A stretch of DNA of 41,274 nt from Lingula anatina (GCF_001039355.2 NW_019776019.1:1-41274), one strand, 5' to 3'. Numbered from the stretch's first letter, positions 10,701 through 20,837 are shown. Notes: generated by a model not told the origin, from the sequence alone. Program-made: numbers and translations.

Positions 10701-12159
10701 GGCAATGTAGACTACGAGGTTTTTATGATAGGCAGAATCTATTAGAATATACACGCGATGATGCAATTTACGAGAGGTTGCGCCTAGCTGTGACAAAAAG
10801 AGCGGCAAAAATGTGGTAGAGATCCTTTACGACGACCTCAAAGCAGACGTTCTTATGCATTTCCAGCTGCCGGAAATTGGAGAGTTAGAGCTTTCGCGAC
10901 ACTTTTATGCAAGAGTTCCACTTCCAGTAAACTGTTTCGAGACTACGGTGAGTAACGAGAGAACTAACGACCGAACTTTACGACTGAACTTAGCGATGAG
11001 TTAACGACTGCTTCGTGAAACACCCCTAAAGTTTTCTCGTTAGTGAGATAGTTCAGTAGTTAGTTATTCTAACTAACTACTGCTTCGTGAAACGGGCCCC
11101 TGCTTCTTTGCCAAACAAAGCCACTCAGTAAATTTATAAGAAAAACAAAAATACGGTTTTGAAGTTAAGAGGCAAACATCACCAAAATGTGCAAAAAACA
11201 GAATAACTACCATACATGTAAACAGATTGTGCTAATTTTCAAAAGCAATCTGCTTCTTTACCAAACAAAGCCACTCAGTAAATTTAAAGTAAAACAAAAG
11301 TACGGTTTGGCAGTTATGGGGCGAACGTCATGTGTTGGACAGCAACAGTGACAATGCGGACAGACAGACCAATCAGAATATATACAGACACTTACAGTGT
11401 CTGAATATAAAAATGCATCATCTATAACAGGGATAACACTAATGGATGCAGGTGTTTTTAACAAAGTACCTCTCCCCTGCGATACACATTAGGTGTGTTC
11501 CTGTACTGAGACACAGCAGCAATGAAAGTTTCTCTGTTTTTCTCTTTAGGTTTCTGGAACAGCTCCTCTTGTAACTGTGTTATGTGGCTGTCATCAGTTG
11601 CTTCTGTAAGGTCTGCAACCACACCTTGTAGGAAACTGCCTTTCGTTTTAACCCCCTTTTCTTCTTCAACTTTCCTTTTTGGTTTAGTACAAAACAAATA
11701 TCTCTTGGTCAGAATCATTCTGGAGCATCTCGAATTGGCTGATGAGTGGTGACATCTGTTGGGTAGAGTGATAACATTGGCTTGTATTATCAGATGTGTT
11801 AGGTGTGACAGTTTGGTATCCAATGAGTTAGTTACCTCAAAGTGTCGCCCTCCCATCCTTGGGGCACTTAATAAAACATGTTTAAAATCATACACATTGC
11901 TTGCTGTGTCTCTAGGGTTGATTGTCCAGTGATGACACTTTGGAGAAGTAACAATAAGGTTCTTTTTCCATGTATCTGAGTCACTTGACACTGGGCACAA
12001 ACTGCATTGACCATGCTCTGATCCATGATGGTGTCTGTGCAGATATCTGCCTGTGACAACACCTACTAGCCTTCCAGCACTCTTTAAAGGACATCCTAAA
12101 TGACACTGGGAGCCAAGAATTACTCTTCTTGTGAGATATGCCTGGGATGCAGTCATCAT
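5554..12159 (-). CDS. ECSIT: ECSIT orthologue (Toll-pathway adaptor / mitochondrial complex I assembly factor), five coding exons
   Basis: Coding exons: 12159-11470, 9316-9121, 8715-8492, 7281-7062 and 5822-5554. All introns are GT-AG and phases fit (0,1,0,1), giving 1599 nt or 532 residues plus stop. The conserved core matches vertebrate ECSIT as I remember it: KNRETFIAAVSQY, RRGEVEFINSALKHM, VYKEIVDIFPKG, LMHQMDENGVLPDEEFGHLL then DIFG, NPYYVPVKLP, DQPVVVEGGFLVWLRR, and SWIDCLQKTNPRLRELTVLF. In the family, ECSIT bridges TRAF6 signalling and acts in mitochondria as a complex I assembly factor. The basic, Arg-rich N-terminus (MMTASQAYLTRRVILG) fits a mitochondrial presequence. Length exceeds the ~431-residue human protein, mainly through a longer N-terminal region. 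I did not find an exon for the W..YYP...W..Y block expected between exons 4 and 5. The upstream GTG at 12174 is not a start; an in-frame TAA (12186-12184) follows the splice acceptor. Confidence 0.88.
6006..6048. repeat. (CA)n microsatellite
   Basis: Interrupted CA dinucleotide run in the intron between ECSIT exons 5 and 6, at the edge of the Penelope-like fragment. Confidence 0.6.
6060..6642 (-). mobile_element. Degenerate Penelope-like retroelement 3' fragment (GIY-YIG region)
   Basis: Read leftward, 6642-6445 gives a Cys-rich segment (KCNCRFPNKCSLRGECL) followed by NIVYQATF and KYIGL, the pattern of the GIY-YIG endonuclease region of Penelope-like elements. In shifted frames it continues as RYNNH, then TELSKYIRKLKESNTQYDIRWD, then NQHLCNLCLDEKLLNMI, all typical of the C-terminal end of such proteins. 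Frameshifts and stops make it inactive. The reverse transcriptase part is absent. It lies within an ECSIT intron. Confidence 0.7.
6712..6900 (+). mobile_element. Inverted second copy of the Penelope-like 3' end
   Basis: 6712-6900 matches the reverse complement of about 6060-6240: CTCTAAATAAAAGAA, CGTCACAAGGT, GTGTAAATAAAC and CTCAGAGTTGGGGTT occur in both. The two PLE pieces are therefore head to head. The plus copy is followed by a (TTTA)n run (6897-6927), as at a retroelement end. Confidence 0.65.
7062..7281 (-). CDS. ECSIT: ECSIT exon 5
   Basis: The acceptor TGTTTCAG precedes AGT AAT GCC, and the donor GTGAGT follows GAA GAT G (phase 1). It encodes the SGQQQALLAVHP and VVVEGGFLVWLRR segments, corresponding to the DQQAAL / VFVEGPFSLWLR region of the human protein. 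Confidence 0.85.
7712..7759. repeat. (TA)n(CA)n microsatellite
   Basis: Uninterrupted TA dinucleotides pass into CA dinucleotides in an ECSIT intron. Confidence 0.9.
8492..8715 (-). CDS. ECSIT: ECSIT exon 4
   Basis: The acceptor AATTTCAG precedes GTGTGTTACC, whose first two bases complete the Gly codon. The donor GTAATA follows TTT GAG (phase 0). It encodes VLPDEEFGHLLVDIFG, YENPYYVPVKLP and DLDNRITVFE, each alignable to vertebrate ECSIT. Confidence 0.85.
9121..9316 (-). CDS. ECSIT: ECSIT exon 3
   Basis: The acceptor TTTTTAG precedes GTT GAA TTC, and the donor GTAAGT follows GAG AAT G (phase 1). It encodes VEFINSALKHMKDF through LMHQMDEN, the helical-repeat-like (PPR-type) core typical of ECSIT. 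Confidence 0.85.
9561..9722. mobile_element. MITE-like element, family A (GGGGTAGC ends)
   Basis: It starts GGGGTAGCACTGGCAATTTT and ends with the inverted GGGGTAGCGCTAACACTCGC. A related copy with the same end motifs and interior (CTCCAAATGGTT) lies at 38606-38958. Non-coding, 162 bp, in an ECSIT intron. Confidence 0.6.
9745..9845. repeat. Dispersed ~100-bp repeat, also in the MULE intron
   Basis: AAAGCTGACAAATGTTCAGACA and the following ~80 bp, ending in ATAATGCTTT, resemble 18197-18295 (AAAGCTGTCAAATGTACAGACA ... TTATGCTT). Order and spacing are kept. The parent element is not identified. Confidence 0.5.
9897..10026. repeat. ~125-bp repeat unit, copy 1 (others at 11101-11330)
   Basis: The unit runs GGCGAAGGTCACCAAAAT ... 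TTTACCAAACAAAGTCACTCAGTAAATTTA. Two further tandem copies follow the Harbinger element at 11101-11330. Copy 1 is followed by an (AAT)n run (10027-10050). Confidence 0.6.
10410..11099 (+). mobile_element. Non-autonomous PIF/Harbinger element with transposase remnant
   Basis: The ends are inverted, starting GGGCC[G/C]GTTTCACGAAGC and continuing AGTAGTTAGTTAGA. The flanks show a 3-bp duplication CTG (10407-10409 and 11100-11102), matching the CWG target of PIF/Harbinger. The CGTTTCACGAAGC end motif recurs inward on each side (near 10469 and 11008), so both ends are duplicated. Inside, 10604-10819 reads MNEIERLL ... MATTFLAI ... RGFYDRQNLLEYTRDDAIYERLRL, which resembles the N-terminus of metazoan Harbinger transposases, and it then goes out of frame. 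The catalytic domain is deleted. Confidence 0.7.
11101..11330. repeat. Two further tandem copies of the ~125-bp unit
   Basis: CTTTGCCAAACAAAGCCACT (near 11106) and CTTTACCAAACAAAGCCACT (near 11256) each begin a unit that continues through ACGGTTT and a purine-rich stretch to GGCGAACGTCA / GGCAAACATCACC. They correspond to copy 1 at 9897-10026. Confidence 0.6.
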
Positions 12160-12187
12160 TTTCCACTTATTCACTGAACTGCATTAT
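11470..12187 (-). CDS. ECSIT: ECSIT exon with start codon (exon 2 of transcript)
   Basis: The acceptor TTTTTCAG ends at 12188, and the donor after GGA GAG is at 11469 (phase 0). The ATG pair is at 12159-12154. About 190 residues of poorly conserved, Cys/His-rich sequence separate the presequence-like start from the conserved LQEELFQKPKEKNRETF segment at the end of the exon. Confidence 0.75.
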
Positions 12188-12601
12188 CTGAAAAAGTCAA
12201 TGTAGTCATTACAATTTAACATATTAAATGGAAGTAACTTTCTGCTGCCTGGTGGACTGGGAAAGATTATTTTGAAAATAATGTTTTAATGGTTTTTACT
12301 GCCTCATATGGATGACGACCAAGTGTTGAATACATGCCATTATGCTTTCATGTGCGATTCATGCAGGTATGCTTTATCAGTTGTCCATAATAATAAACAT
12401 ATCTCTGTATTAAAAAGATACTGACATTCTATGAAAACATTTTTTTGCTACCTACAATGAAAACATTTGTATATATAGAAAAGAGAGCAGTAATAGTAGC
12501 AAAGGGAACACTAGGGCTGAATTACCTCTTCAACAGGTAAAATGGCTATGATATGTTTTCCAGAGATCAACTACAAACTGATTGATCTCTGCATTTAGTT
12601 C

Positions 12602-12660
<59 letters not shown>

Positions 12661-13000
12661 CCCCAAATGTTATAAGGACCGATTTTGTTGAAATTTTCAG
12701 GGTACGTCAGAAATTAGGTTAACTTAGAAGGGATCAGTTTTTGGTGGTGATCCGAATCAATAATCAATCAATAATAATCAAAAATTGCTGCCATGGCGGA
12801 GGTATGCGCTCTCGGAGAGTTTTTCTGGTTAAATTATGGTAGACTAGACTAGCAGATTAAGCCTGATACATGCCTGTGGAAAATCTGTGCAAGATCTACT
12901 AAACTGCCAGCTGTAACGGTTTATAATGCAAACACAACCGAAAGTTTCCACTGCTGAAAGTTGTAAACATAAAAAGTGTGATATCTAAACTACTAGTAAC
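12188..13000 (-). other. Probable ECSIT intron 1, left part
   Basis: No exon is recognised. The stretch contains a (TA)n microsatellite (12606-12658) and, after it, an unassigned repeat-like segment (12660-12800) with the motif GACCGATTTTGTTGAAATTT. Confidence 0.45.
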
Positions 13001-13156
13001 CAGTGTTTGCCGACTTAGGAAAATAAGTTGCTGGACCGAAAGTCCAACCATCTTGAAAAGTAGCTGGACTGAATGTCTGCCAGGTGGGAAAACTTCTCAG
13101 CCCGTTCTGAAAGTTGTCACCCCGGGCAGACGGTCCAGCCTTAATTTCTAACACTG
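13001..13156. mobile_element. hAT-type MITE with 8-bp target duplication
   Basis: Ends are CAGTGTTTG... and ...CTAACACTG, with GGTCCAGC/GCTGGACC inverted inside. The flanks are perfect 8-bp repeats CTAGTAAC (12993-13000 and 13157-13164), the hallmark target length of hAT elements. It is 156 bp and non-coding. The right copy of the duplication ends 8 bp from the presumed ECSIT exon 1 donor. Confidence 0.8.
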
Positions 13157-13177
13157 CTAGTAACGATGCATACTCAC

Positions 13178-13260
13178 GGCGGCAGATCTTTAACACAGGA
13201 AGTGTGGCAGTCTCGCTTTGGGCTGACCCAATCGCAGTGTGGCGGGAGCTCGAACCACAA
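13178..13260 (-). promoter_or_regulatory. Candidate ECSIT 5' non-coding exon and promoter
   Basis: On the minus strand, AAAGATCTGCCGCC is followed by a good donor GTGAGT (13177-13172). The stretch above it (to about 13270) is locally GC-rich with CpGs and an ATTGG box, unlike its surroundings. The coding exon has an acceptor at 12188 and an in-frame stop just after it, so a separate 5' exon is expected. The upstream limit is not visible. Confidence 0.45.
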
Positions 13261-13458
13261 CTATGATTGACCCAAATTAGCATCTTAGGTAAGTCATATT
13301 TGGTAATGAGCAACAACACAAAATTAAGGAATCGGCTGCTAGCTTTCTAAGGAGATTATTTATCTCCAATTAGGTCTAATAGCAGATCCTACGTCAGAAG
13401 GCGACGATAGCTCTACTAGTAGCTGATGTGTTGTACGTTTATATTATATCGATCTGCA

Positions 13459-13467
13459 GTTAATAGG
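13459..13467. repeat. Left 9-bp target-site duplication of the MULE
   Basis: GTTAATAGG here is repeated exactly at 25686-25694, immediately outside the other end of the element. Nine bases is the usual duplication length of Mutator-like elements. Confidence 0.88.
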
Positions 13468-13812
13468 GGGTGGTACTTAAAGGCGGAAAGACAAGGAAAG
13501 ACGCGGAAAGACAAGGAAAGACAGGTTAATGGAAGTAATAATAAGATATTGAAAGTCATATATGCCTAATCTGATACCAAAAGCGCTTGAAATGTCCTTA
13601 AATAAGAAATCCAGTCACTTTGCAGTGGTTTTAATACACAAATATTCCAATACGAAACTTCGTCCGCCATCTTGGATTTCCGTAGCCGGATCTAGCGTCC
13701 TGTCTTGTGAAGCGCCACCTATCTTAGTGATTCTAGCAGACAACATACAAACTGCAGACAGCTAAAATATTTGCAAATTAAAACATTGGAGGAGTTTTAT
13801 GTCTAGAACTGC
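13468..13812 (+). repeat. Left terminal inverted repeat of the MULE
   Basis: It matches the reverse complement of 25337-25685. The first ~290 bp are very close, the rest looser. Near the end lie tandem GGAAAGAC(A/G) units (13483-13524). Further in, CCGCCATCTTGG (about 13670) is the complement of an AAGATGGCGG YY1-type motif. Short reading frames inside are not genes. Confidence 0.88.
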
Positions 13813-14115
13813 TTTGAAATCTGGGTGATTGGATACAATACTCCTTGTTTTTTAGATATAATTATGAATGATATAAGGCCCTAGCAGACAACAGTAAAAT
13901 AGCAATTTACTAGCTTAAATTTATTTTAAAATATTGTATAAACCCAAATAGTTTTTAAAACGTGAGAAGTGTATTAAATTATAAACCTGTTTGAAACTAA
14001 TGGTGTGAATAACGGGTTCTTATACACATTTTAACCAAGATTTTGTTCCTTTATAAAACATGATGACAGGTAATTATTCAATTATGATTAAGCGAATAGC
14101 AAAAACGGTTAGTTG

Positions 14116-14497
14116 TGTAGCAGGTGTGATGTCTACACAGTGGTATTTAGATCAAGACACATAGATTTCAAAATGAAGAGGGGAAGAAGGGGATTACATA
14201 TCAGCTTGTTGCGTCTTAATTTATAGCTGTAAGTTTTCGGGTCATATTGTGAAATGTGTAAAATAAAATAAAAGAGTGATCTTTACAGGCTAGAAGAGAT
14301 ATGAAAAAATCTCAGGTAAGTGTTTCTTTGACTCTGAGGCCTGAACTTGAGATTGCCAGATAACAATTGGTGTTAATAACCAGTTTTTGATTTTTGCTAG
14401 TTGATAGAGATAAAGATAATTTGTGACAGGTGAGTAGTTGATGTCAGTGACAGGTAAGCCAGACTTAAGATTGTGGCTTAACCATTGTTCTTATGAA
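14116..14497 (+). repeat. Internal direct duplication of the MULE, copy 1
   Basis: GCAGGTGTGATGTCTACACA through TTGTGGCTTAACCATTGTTC recurs at 14988-15368 with few changes. The copies are ~490 bp apart, separated by unique AT-rich sequence and a (TA)n run. Copy 2 leads directly into the promoter and first exon. Confidence 0.85.
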
Positions 14498-14910
14498 TAT
14501 AAATTGACTTCGACCAAGTGTGTTAAAATTACTCTTTCATTTAACAGGAATTTTTATGAAGATAATTAAGTGCTCAATTGTCTTGGTTAATATTATTCTT
14601 GCTTCTTGATAGTTTGTGAAGTTAATATTTAATAATAGATCTGCACCTTGTTTAAATGATGCTTTTCCATCAAATCTGATTCTGTCTATTAAATTATGTT
14701 AGCTAGACAGTGAGATGAAGAGAAATATTTGCTATCAGATCTCTACCAGATCAGGTCTTATGATATTTGTATCTTTATTACCCTTTTTATTGAATATATC
14801 CATTGTAACAGGCTTTACTTAAATGCATTTAAGGAAAGTATTTTTCACAAAGTATGGTAGTTACGCATACAAGACATATACATGTTCGATATATTTATTA
14901 GTAAATGTAA

Positions 14911-14913
<3 letters not shown>

Positions 14914-14960
<47 letters not shown>

Positions 14961-14982
14961 TTTTTTTTCTTTTTTTTTTTTT
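14914..14982. repeat. (TA)n microsatellite followed by a T-rich tract
   Basis: About 43 bp of TA dinucleotides (14914-14957) pass into a T-rich tract just left of the second internal duplication. Confidence 0.85.
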
Positions 14983-14987
14983 TTGTG

Positions 14988-15368
14988 AAGCAGGTGTGAT
15001 GTCTACACAGTGGTATTTAGATCAAGACACATAGATCTAAATGAAGAGGGGGAGAAGGGGATTACATATCAGCTTGTTGCGTCTTAAGTTATAGCTGTAA
15101 GTTTTTGGGTCATATTGTGAAAAGTGTAAAATAAAATAAAAAAGTGATCTTTACAGGCTAAAAGAGATATGAAAAAATCTCAGGTAAGTGTTTCTTTGAT
15201 TCTGAGGCCTGAACTTGAGATTGCCAGTTAACCATTGGTGTTAATAACCAGTTTTTGATTTTTGCTAGTTGATAGAGATAAAGATAATTTGTGACAGGTG
15301 AGTAGTTGATGTCAGTAACAGGTAAGCCAGACTTAAGATTGTGGCTTAACCATTGTTCTTATGAACAA
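14988..15368 (+). repeat. Internal direct duplication of the MULE, copy 2
   Basis: Counterpart of 14116-14497. It contains the same ACAGGTAAGC-like stretches and ends about 110 bp before the TATA-like box, so it could carry upstream promoter elements of the transposase gene. Confidence 0.85.
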
Positions 15369-15481
15369 GTGACATTTTTGGAAGATATTGTGATAATGCT
15401 TAAAGGTAAGTACTCATCTTTCAAATTAATTGCCCCTCAATTTGACCATGACCAATCAAAGAGTACCTGACTGTCGGGCTG

Positions 15482-15490
15482 TATTTAAAG
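15482..15490 (+). promoter_or_regulatory. TATA-like box of the transposase gene
   Basis: TATTTAAAG lies 94 bp upstream of the transposase ATG (15576) in otherwise unstructured sequence. A five-codon uORF (ATG 15557) precedes the main start. The assignment rests on sequence and position only. Confidence 0.4.
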
Positions 15491-15575
15491 TCCACCTACA
15501 GTGCAGGTTTTAGTTCAGTTTCCTTGTGGAGCCCTGTGTATACAGTTCCAAGATCCATGTCAAACCAACTATAAC

Positions 15576-15673
15576 ATGAAACCTAAGAAGATTCGTTACC
15601 CATGCAGTGTCTGCTCCACAGCTTGCAGTTATGACGTCATTGAGTGTTCTTCTTGCAAAAAATGGACACACAG
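15576..15673 (+). CDS. MULE transposase exon 1: first half of a PHD finger
   Basis: ATG AAA CCT starts a 98-nt coding segment reading MKPKKIRYPCSVCSTACS, then ECSSCKKWTH, and ending with AG at the donor GTAAGC (15674). It supplies the first two CxxC pairs and the His of a C4HC3 zinc finger. The two spare bases join G of exon 2 to make Arg, giving H-R-Q-C, the expected H-x2-C spacing. Exon and splice site agree on motif and phase, so this short exon is well supported. Confidence 0.82.
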
Positions 15674-18600
15674 GTAAGCAAAATTGATGATATGAATAGC
15701 AAAGTCATACTCTATGCCAAAAATGTTTACCAATTCATTTTTTATCGTTATTATTTGAACTTTAATCAAGAGTGTTATGTTGCTTCCTTTGTTAATTTAT
15801 TTCTTAGTAATCTAGCTCAACAAATAATGGGTATGTTTTAGTGTAGTTTTGCTGATTGGGATCACTGTCTGCAGCAAAAATTAAATATTTTCTAAATTGA
15901 ATTTCCTTCAATTTGGTAGTGTTATGAGCTATATAGGTTTAAAAAAAATAGTAGCCGAGTAGAATTTTGATATACACTCAGTGTATATTATCTAGTCACT
16001 GTCTCTTCCCCTGTCATAGCTGTTCAACACGTACAGATGTATGCTGTTTATCCTGTAATTTTTTGGTTTATTTTTGCTTTTTGATTGATAAAGAGGTAGG
16101 ATTCAGGAAATATTGTAATTTAATTTATTTCAGTCATTTAGTTTATTTAAACAAATTATCTAATCATTTTGAAAGGGCACTTAACAAGGGCAACAAGTAG
16201 AGACAGGTGAGCCATAACACCAATCTCCTTTTCCAAGATCATCCTAAAGTTGAAATGAATTTACCTGAAATACATATTCCAATAGCTGTTATTTAAATGC
16301 CATCATTTTACTGGAATTTTCATGATGATATGGATGTAAAATTTAACTAGCTTCAAAATCATAGTACAATTTGAGATGATTAAAACAGAGGCAACCTTAT
16401 GCTAAACCTTAAATAGTCAGGTGACTGATAATGAAATGTGATGATGGGAGGGCATGGTCATTTTCAATAATTATATACATGAAATTAGTAAAATGGAATG
16501 TCCAGTTAATCATTTGATAACATACAAGGTATAACCAATAGAGATTTGTTCTTTTATCTGACAATTACATCATAAGCCAGTCCCTACAGATTTTTTGATT
16601 ATTTTATTCTCATAAATCATATACTATGACTAGTTTATTCTCATAAACTGGTAACAGTGTAGAGATAATTCACAAATATAACCTGGAGAAGAGACTCTCT
16701 TTATGATGATTTTATTGAATTCTGCAAAAAGCTGTCATTTTTTTTTTCATTAAATAAGTGATATAATTTCATAACATTGGCATGCTGACAATGATATTAA
16801 GCTAAATGCATGTTTCTATAATATCTAATAATATTAGCAGTACAGTATTGAAAATAGAATGGAATTCATCTCTAATCTCATTTTTCTGGCATAGGGTACA
16901 GATTCTTTGTTCTCTTACTTTATTATTCCATTCCTACTTCAATAGATACTTTGGTGTTACATGTTACATGAAAAAATGATTATTTATAAGATAATTTTTA
17001 CAGGTACTTTTCTATAGTTAAATGATGTTTGTAATTCCTAAGGCTATATTTATTAAGTTCTTTTGCTGAACAAAAATTTTCACTTCTCCATTTTCATACA
17101 AACTGGACCTTGAGAGTATGAAAAACAATATTTTTTAAACACTATATACTTTTATTATATATTTTTGTATAATTCCTAAATAGCCTTTTTATTTAAATAT
17201 ACTTTCATCGGAAATTTTTTCTCAAAAATATACTATGATGCATTATAATTAGAAACAATATAACACAATGTATGTAATTAATTAAGTACAATGCAGAAGT
17301 TTTGCCCAAAAAGTAACCATTCTGATTTAAACGTTAACCTTGAGTGAGTATCAACCAAGTTCATCATATACCTTGATATTAAGAGTTGACCATTATAACT
17401 TGAATAAATAGTTGCACAAAAAAATGAGTTGCTAATTACAATGGCTCTATATTTTAAATTCATAAAAAAAACAATTGGTTTAATTGCCTTGTTGAAATTA
17501 TCTAGTTTGCAGTCCACTGATTATTTGTGGTCTCCATATTTAGCAGTGCATCATGGCTATTTGCTTTAATACCCATTTCCTACAATTTCTCAATATTTTA
17601 GTTGTCCAATCTGGTTCTAGAAAATAATTCTTAGGTATTTAAAGTTAGATACAATTTCTATACTTTTTCTTGGAAGTAAAACAAAGTAAAAAAGTAATTT
17701 TTTTTTTGGTTGTCTCCCTTCCCCAAATATCATAATAATAGATTTTAAGAAAATGGCAATTTTGTGACAATAATTATTAAAAATCAGAAATATATTCACT
17801 AATTAATCTGCAATATGTTTTCTGTTTTCCTGATGTTTTTAAAACCTTTCGCATTGTGTGTGACTATAAAAATCTACTAAATTTTTAAAATGTAGAGAAA
17901 ATGATAACAGCTATATATTTAATATGAGGAGAGTAGTTGAAATATATATGTACAGGCATCAAATCATTATGGGCAGATTTGTGTCTTTGGATTAATAGAC
18001 ATTTGATTAAGAAGTTTCACTGAATTTGTAAAGCCCCCTTTACACTGGGCGGCATTTTTACTGTGTCTCGTAGTCCTGTTAAAGAGATTTAAAAAACATA
18101 CTGACAACTGACCAATCATTGGGCATTTATTCTGCAACCATAGCGATGCTTGCATCTCCTTTTTAGAACCATGGAGTTGTCAGTTTCATGGTCTCAACAA
18201 GGCAGCAAAGCTGTCAAATGTACAGACAAAAAGCAGAAAATAACAAAGCACAAAATAGGCTACTGCCAGTTCTGATGCAAAAATACATTATGCTTAATTG
18301 CAAATTCAACATTAAATTATAATGTAAGTAAAATATGTATCAAGCATAAGGCTTAAGGTCAATGAGAGTTCAAGTTCGCTTTGAAAATGCCAGAATGAGA
18401 AAAATGAGAATGTCACATGAGATGTTTTTTGAAAATTTTGCATATTAAAAAAATCAAGTAGGCATCGTGGAAGGACGTTTTGTCCACTGCTAAATAACAG
18501 GTAAAACAAAGCTTAATAAATTATAATGATATATATATCAAGATTGATTTAAAAATTATACCCAACATCACCAAAAACATTAAGTGGTGATGATAATATT

Positions 18601-20837
18601 TTATTTTCAAGCATTACTAATAAGCATATGCCATCATAATTACTAGGAAGACTTGGAAATGTATGTACTTTCGCATACCTACTGTATCAGGCCTGAAAAC
18701 ATGTAACCAGAATGTCTGTTTCACTTTATGTTCACTTACAAGTGTCATTTACTCAACCTCTAGGGCATGTGGAAAGATGTACCTGCTTCGCTGATCAATT
18801 CAAGGAAGCAACAATTTTGTGATCTAGTCAATCTCTCAATGATCATAGATCATCAAAAAGTTATCTGGATGGTTGCAAATTAAGTTTTAACTTAATTACT
18901 CCATGTTATGTAACTGTCTGATCAAAGAAGTTACCTGGATAAGTAATTCCTTGATTGCAATCAATACAGTTACCTGACATTCCAATTAACTAATCACTGC
19001 CAGATAATATCAATACTGAACTTGACATTTTCTGATCAAAGAAGTTACCTGGAAAAGTCATTCCTTTATTGCAATCAATACAGTTACCTGACATTCTGAT
19101 ATTATCATACTTTTCCTTGATCAAGTTTTATCATTAAATACTTACACATTTGATAAGGTGGCTTCTTCTGTGATCTTATTTTAAAGTATTACATCAAAAT
19201 GACATTTTTCAGCAAATGTCTAAATTTTATGCAATCCTACATTACAATTATATCAAAATCATTGAAAGAAAGTGCTATTAAATAAAAAGACAGCAATAAT
19301 TTTTAGAGCCACTTTTTTATGTACAGACATTTTGTCTTTGACTTAATAAAAATAGGTATAGTTTTGAAAATCAGCTTGATCAGACCATTTCCAAAAGTTT
19401 TGCCATTTTTTTTTTTTTTTTTTTTTTTGCTCTTTTTAGCATATTTTATCCACCATTATTAAAAAAACTGTCATATTTTGCTTTAAAACTTGCAGGACTG
19501 ATTTATAGGAATAATGTACGATCAAGTTCAAAAATTACCTTGATCAGTTAAGTTTAGATGAAGTTATGTCTTATTTTGCATATAAGTGGTTTCTCCTTAG
19601 ATTCACTTCTTGGCATGTTAACTGTCCCATTATTGAACTAATTAGCTTATGCATCTTAACGATTTAGTTACTTTATTATATAAACATGTTGTTAAATCTT
19701 TTATCATATATAGTATTATGCAATCAAATAACTTTATGGATATGAACTCTCTCTGGAAGCTTTATTTCATCAGTTTCTCATATATTTTGCCTTTCTAAAA
19801 ATAGTCAAGAAAAAGATTTTTATGAACACTGAACTTTGAAATCTGCATGGCAAAATCATTTAAAGTTTTTTTGCTGTGCTTGCAATAAGTATTTTCACAA
19901 CCATACTTTGAAATTTGCAATCACAAACTTAAACTCAAAGTGACAAATGCCATTTGTTGTTTGTGAGGCCCTGTAGAAGCCATCTCAGCAAAACTGTAAG
20001 CAGTATGGACACAAAAATTGTCTTGAAAAAATGGTATTTTTGACAGTTTGCATTGTATTATTTCATAAGTTCAAATGTATTAAGTATATGTTAGTTTAAA
20101 TTATATGAAATTAGGGGCTGTCACCTAGTGTGCAGCACTTACATCTGAGAAAATGACCCATGCACAGACAAATGCAAGGGGCACATAAGGTTTACGTTGT
20201 ATGCGTTTCTAGTTTGCAGACAAATGTTTATGTATGTTCAAATGCTAAAAGGAAAATTTAAGAAACAATTCCACACACAAATCAATTTTTTTTACATGCG
20301 GAAAATGGTGATTTTATTCGCTCAAAGTTGTGCATACAATACCTCTCATGTACAATACTTGCATCCATTTACACTTGGTGTGACAGAGGCTTTTTTATTT
20401 TGTTATTGTTTATAACATAAATGATTGTTGTTATGCTAAATTGTTATTCACTGGTATGGCTTTAGAGATATTTGAGATATTTCTTTAAAAATGTTTCCTT
20501 TTTTTCTATACTTTTCTATACTTAAATTCCTCTTTTCTCCCTATTCAAAAAATATTCTATTTTCGAAGGCCAGTTGTGTGTACAACTTAATTCCCTTGGT
20601 ATTACTAGTAAACAGTTTTTATGATGAACAATGATTGACATTTCATAAATAATGAAATTTATCTCCCATTTCCATTATATCTTTAGATATTTCTCCAAGT
20701 CATATTGAATCTATATTGTGGCTTTTGATCTGGTTTTAAAGCAATTATTTTTACTTTAAATTCATCTTTACATAAGTAGAATAAATAGATAAAAATACTA
20801 GTTACATGTCACTTTAAATTCTCATTTTTTTTTCCAG
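15674..20837 (+). other. 5.2-kb intron of the transposase gene
   Basis: The donor GTAAGC (15674) and the acceptor TTTTTTTTCCAG (ends 20837) flank AT-rich sequence without a recognisable gene. It holds two ~70-bp direct repeats built on GATCAAAGAAGTTACCTGGA (about 18922 and 19034), a ~100-bp dispersed repeat (18197-18295) and several T tracts. This is long for a DNA-transposon intron. Confidence 0.75.
18919..19102. repeat. Tandem-type direct repeat inside the MULE intron
   Basis: GATCAAAGAAGTTACCTGGA, then CATTCC/AATTCC..TTGCAATCAATACAGTTACCTGACATTC, occurs twice about 112 bp apart. A weaker third piece (AAAAGTTATCTGGAT) lies near 18855. Confidence 0.7.

Noticed and set aside
12993-13319. 108-codon minus-strand reading frame
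   Set aside because: It runs through the hAT MITE and the presumed non-coding first exon of ECSIT; no conserved motif.
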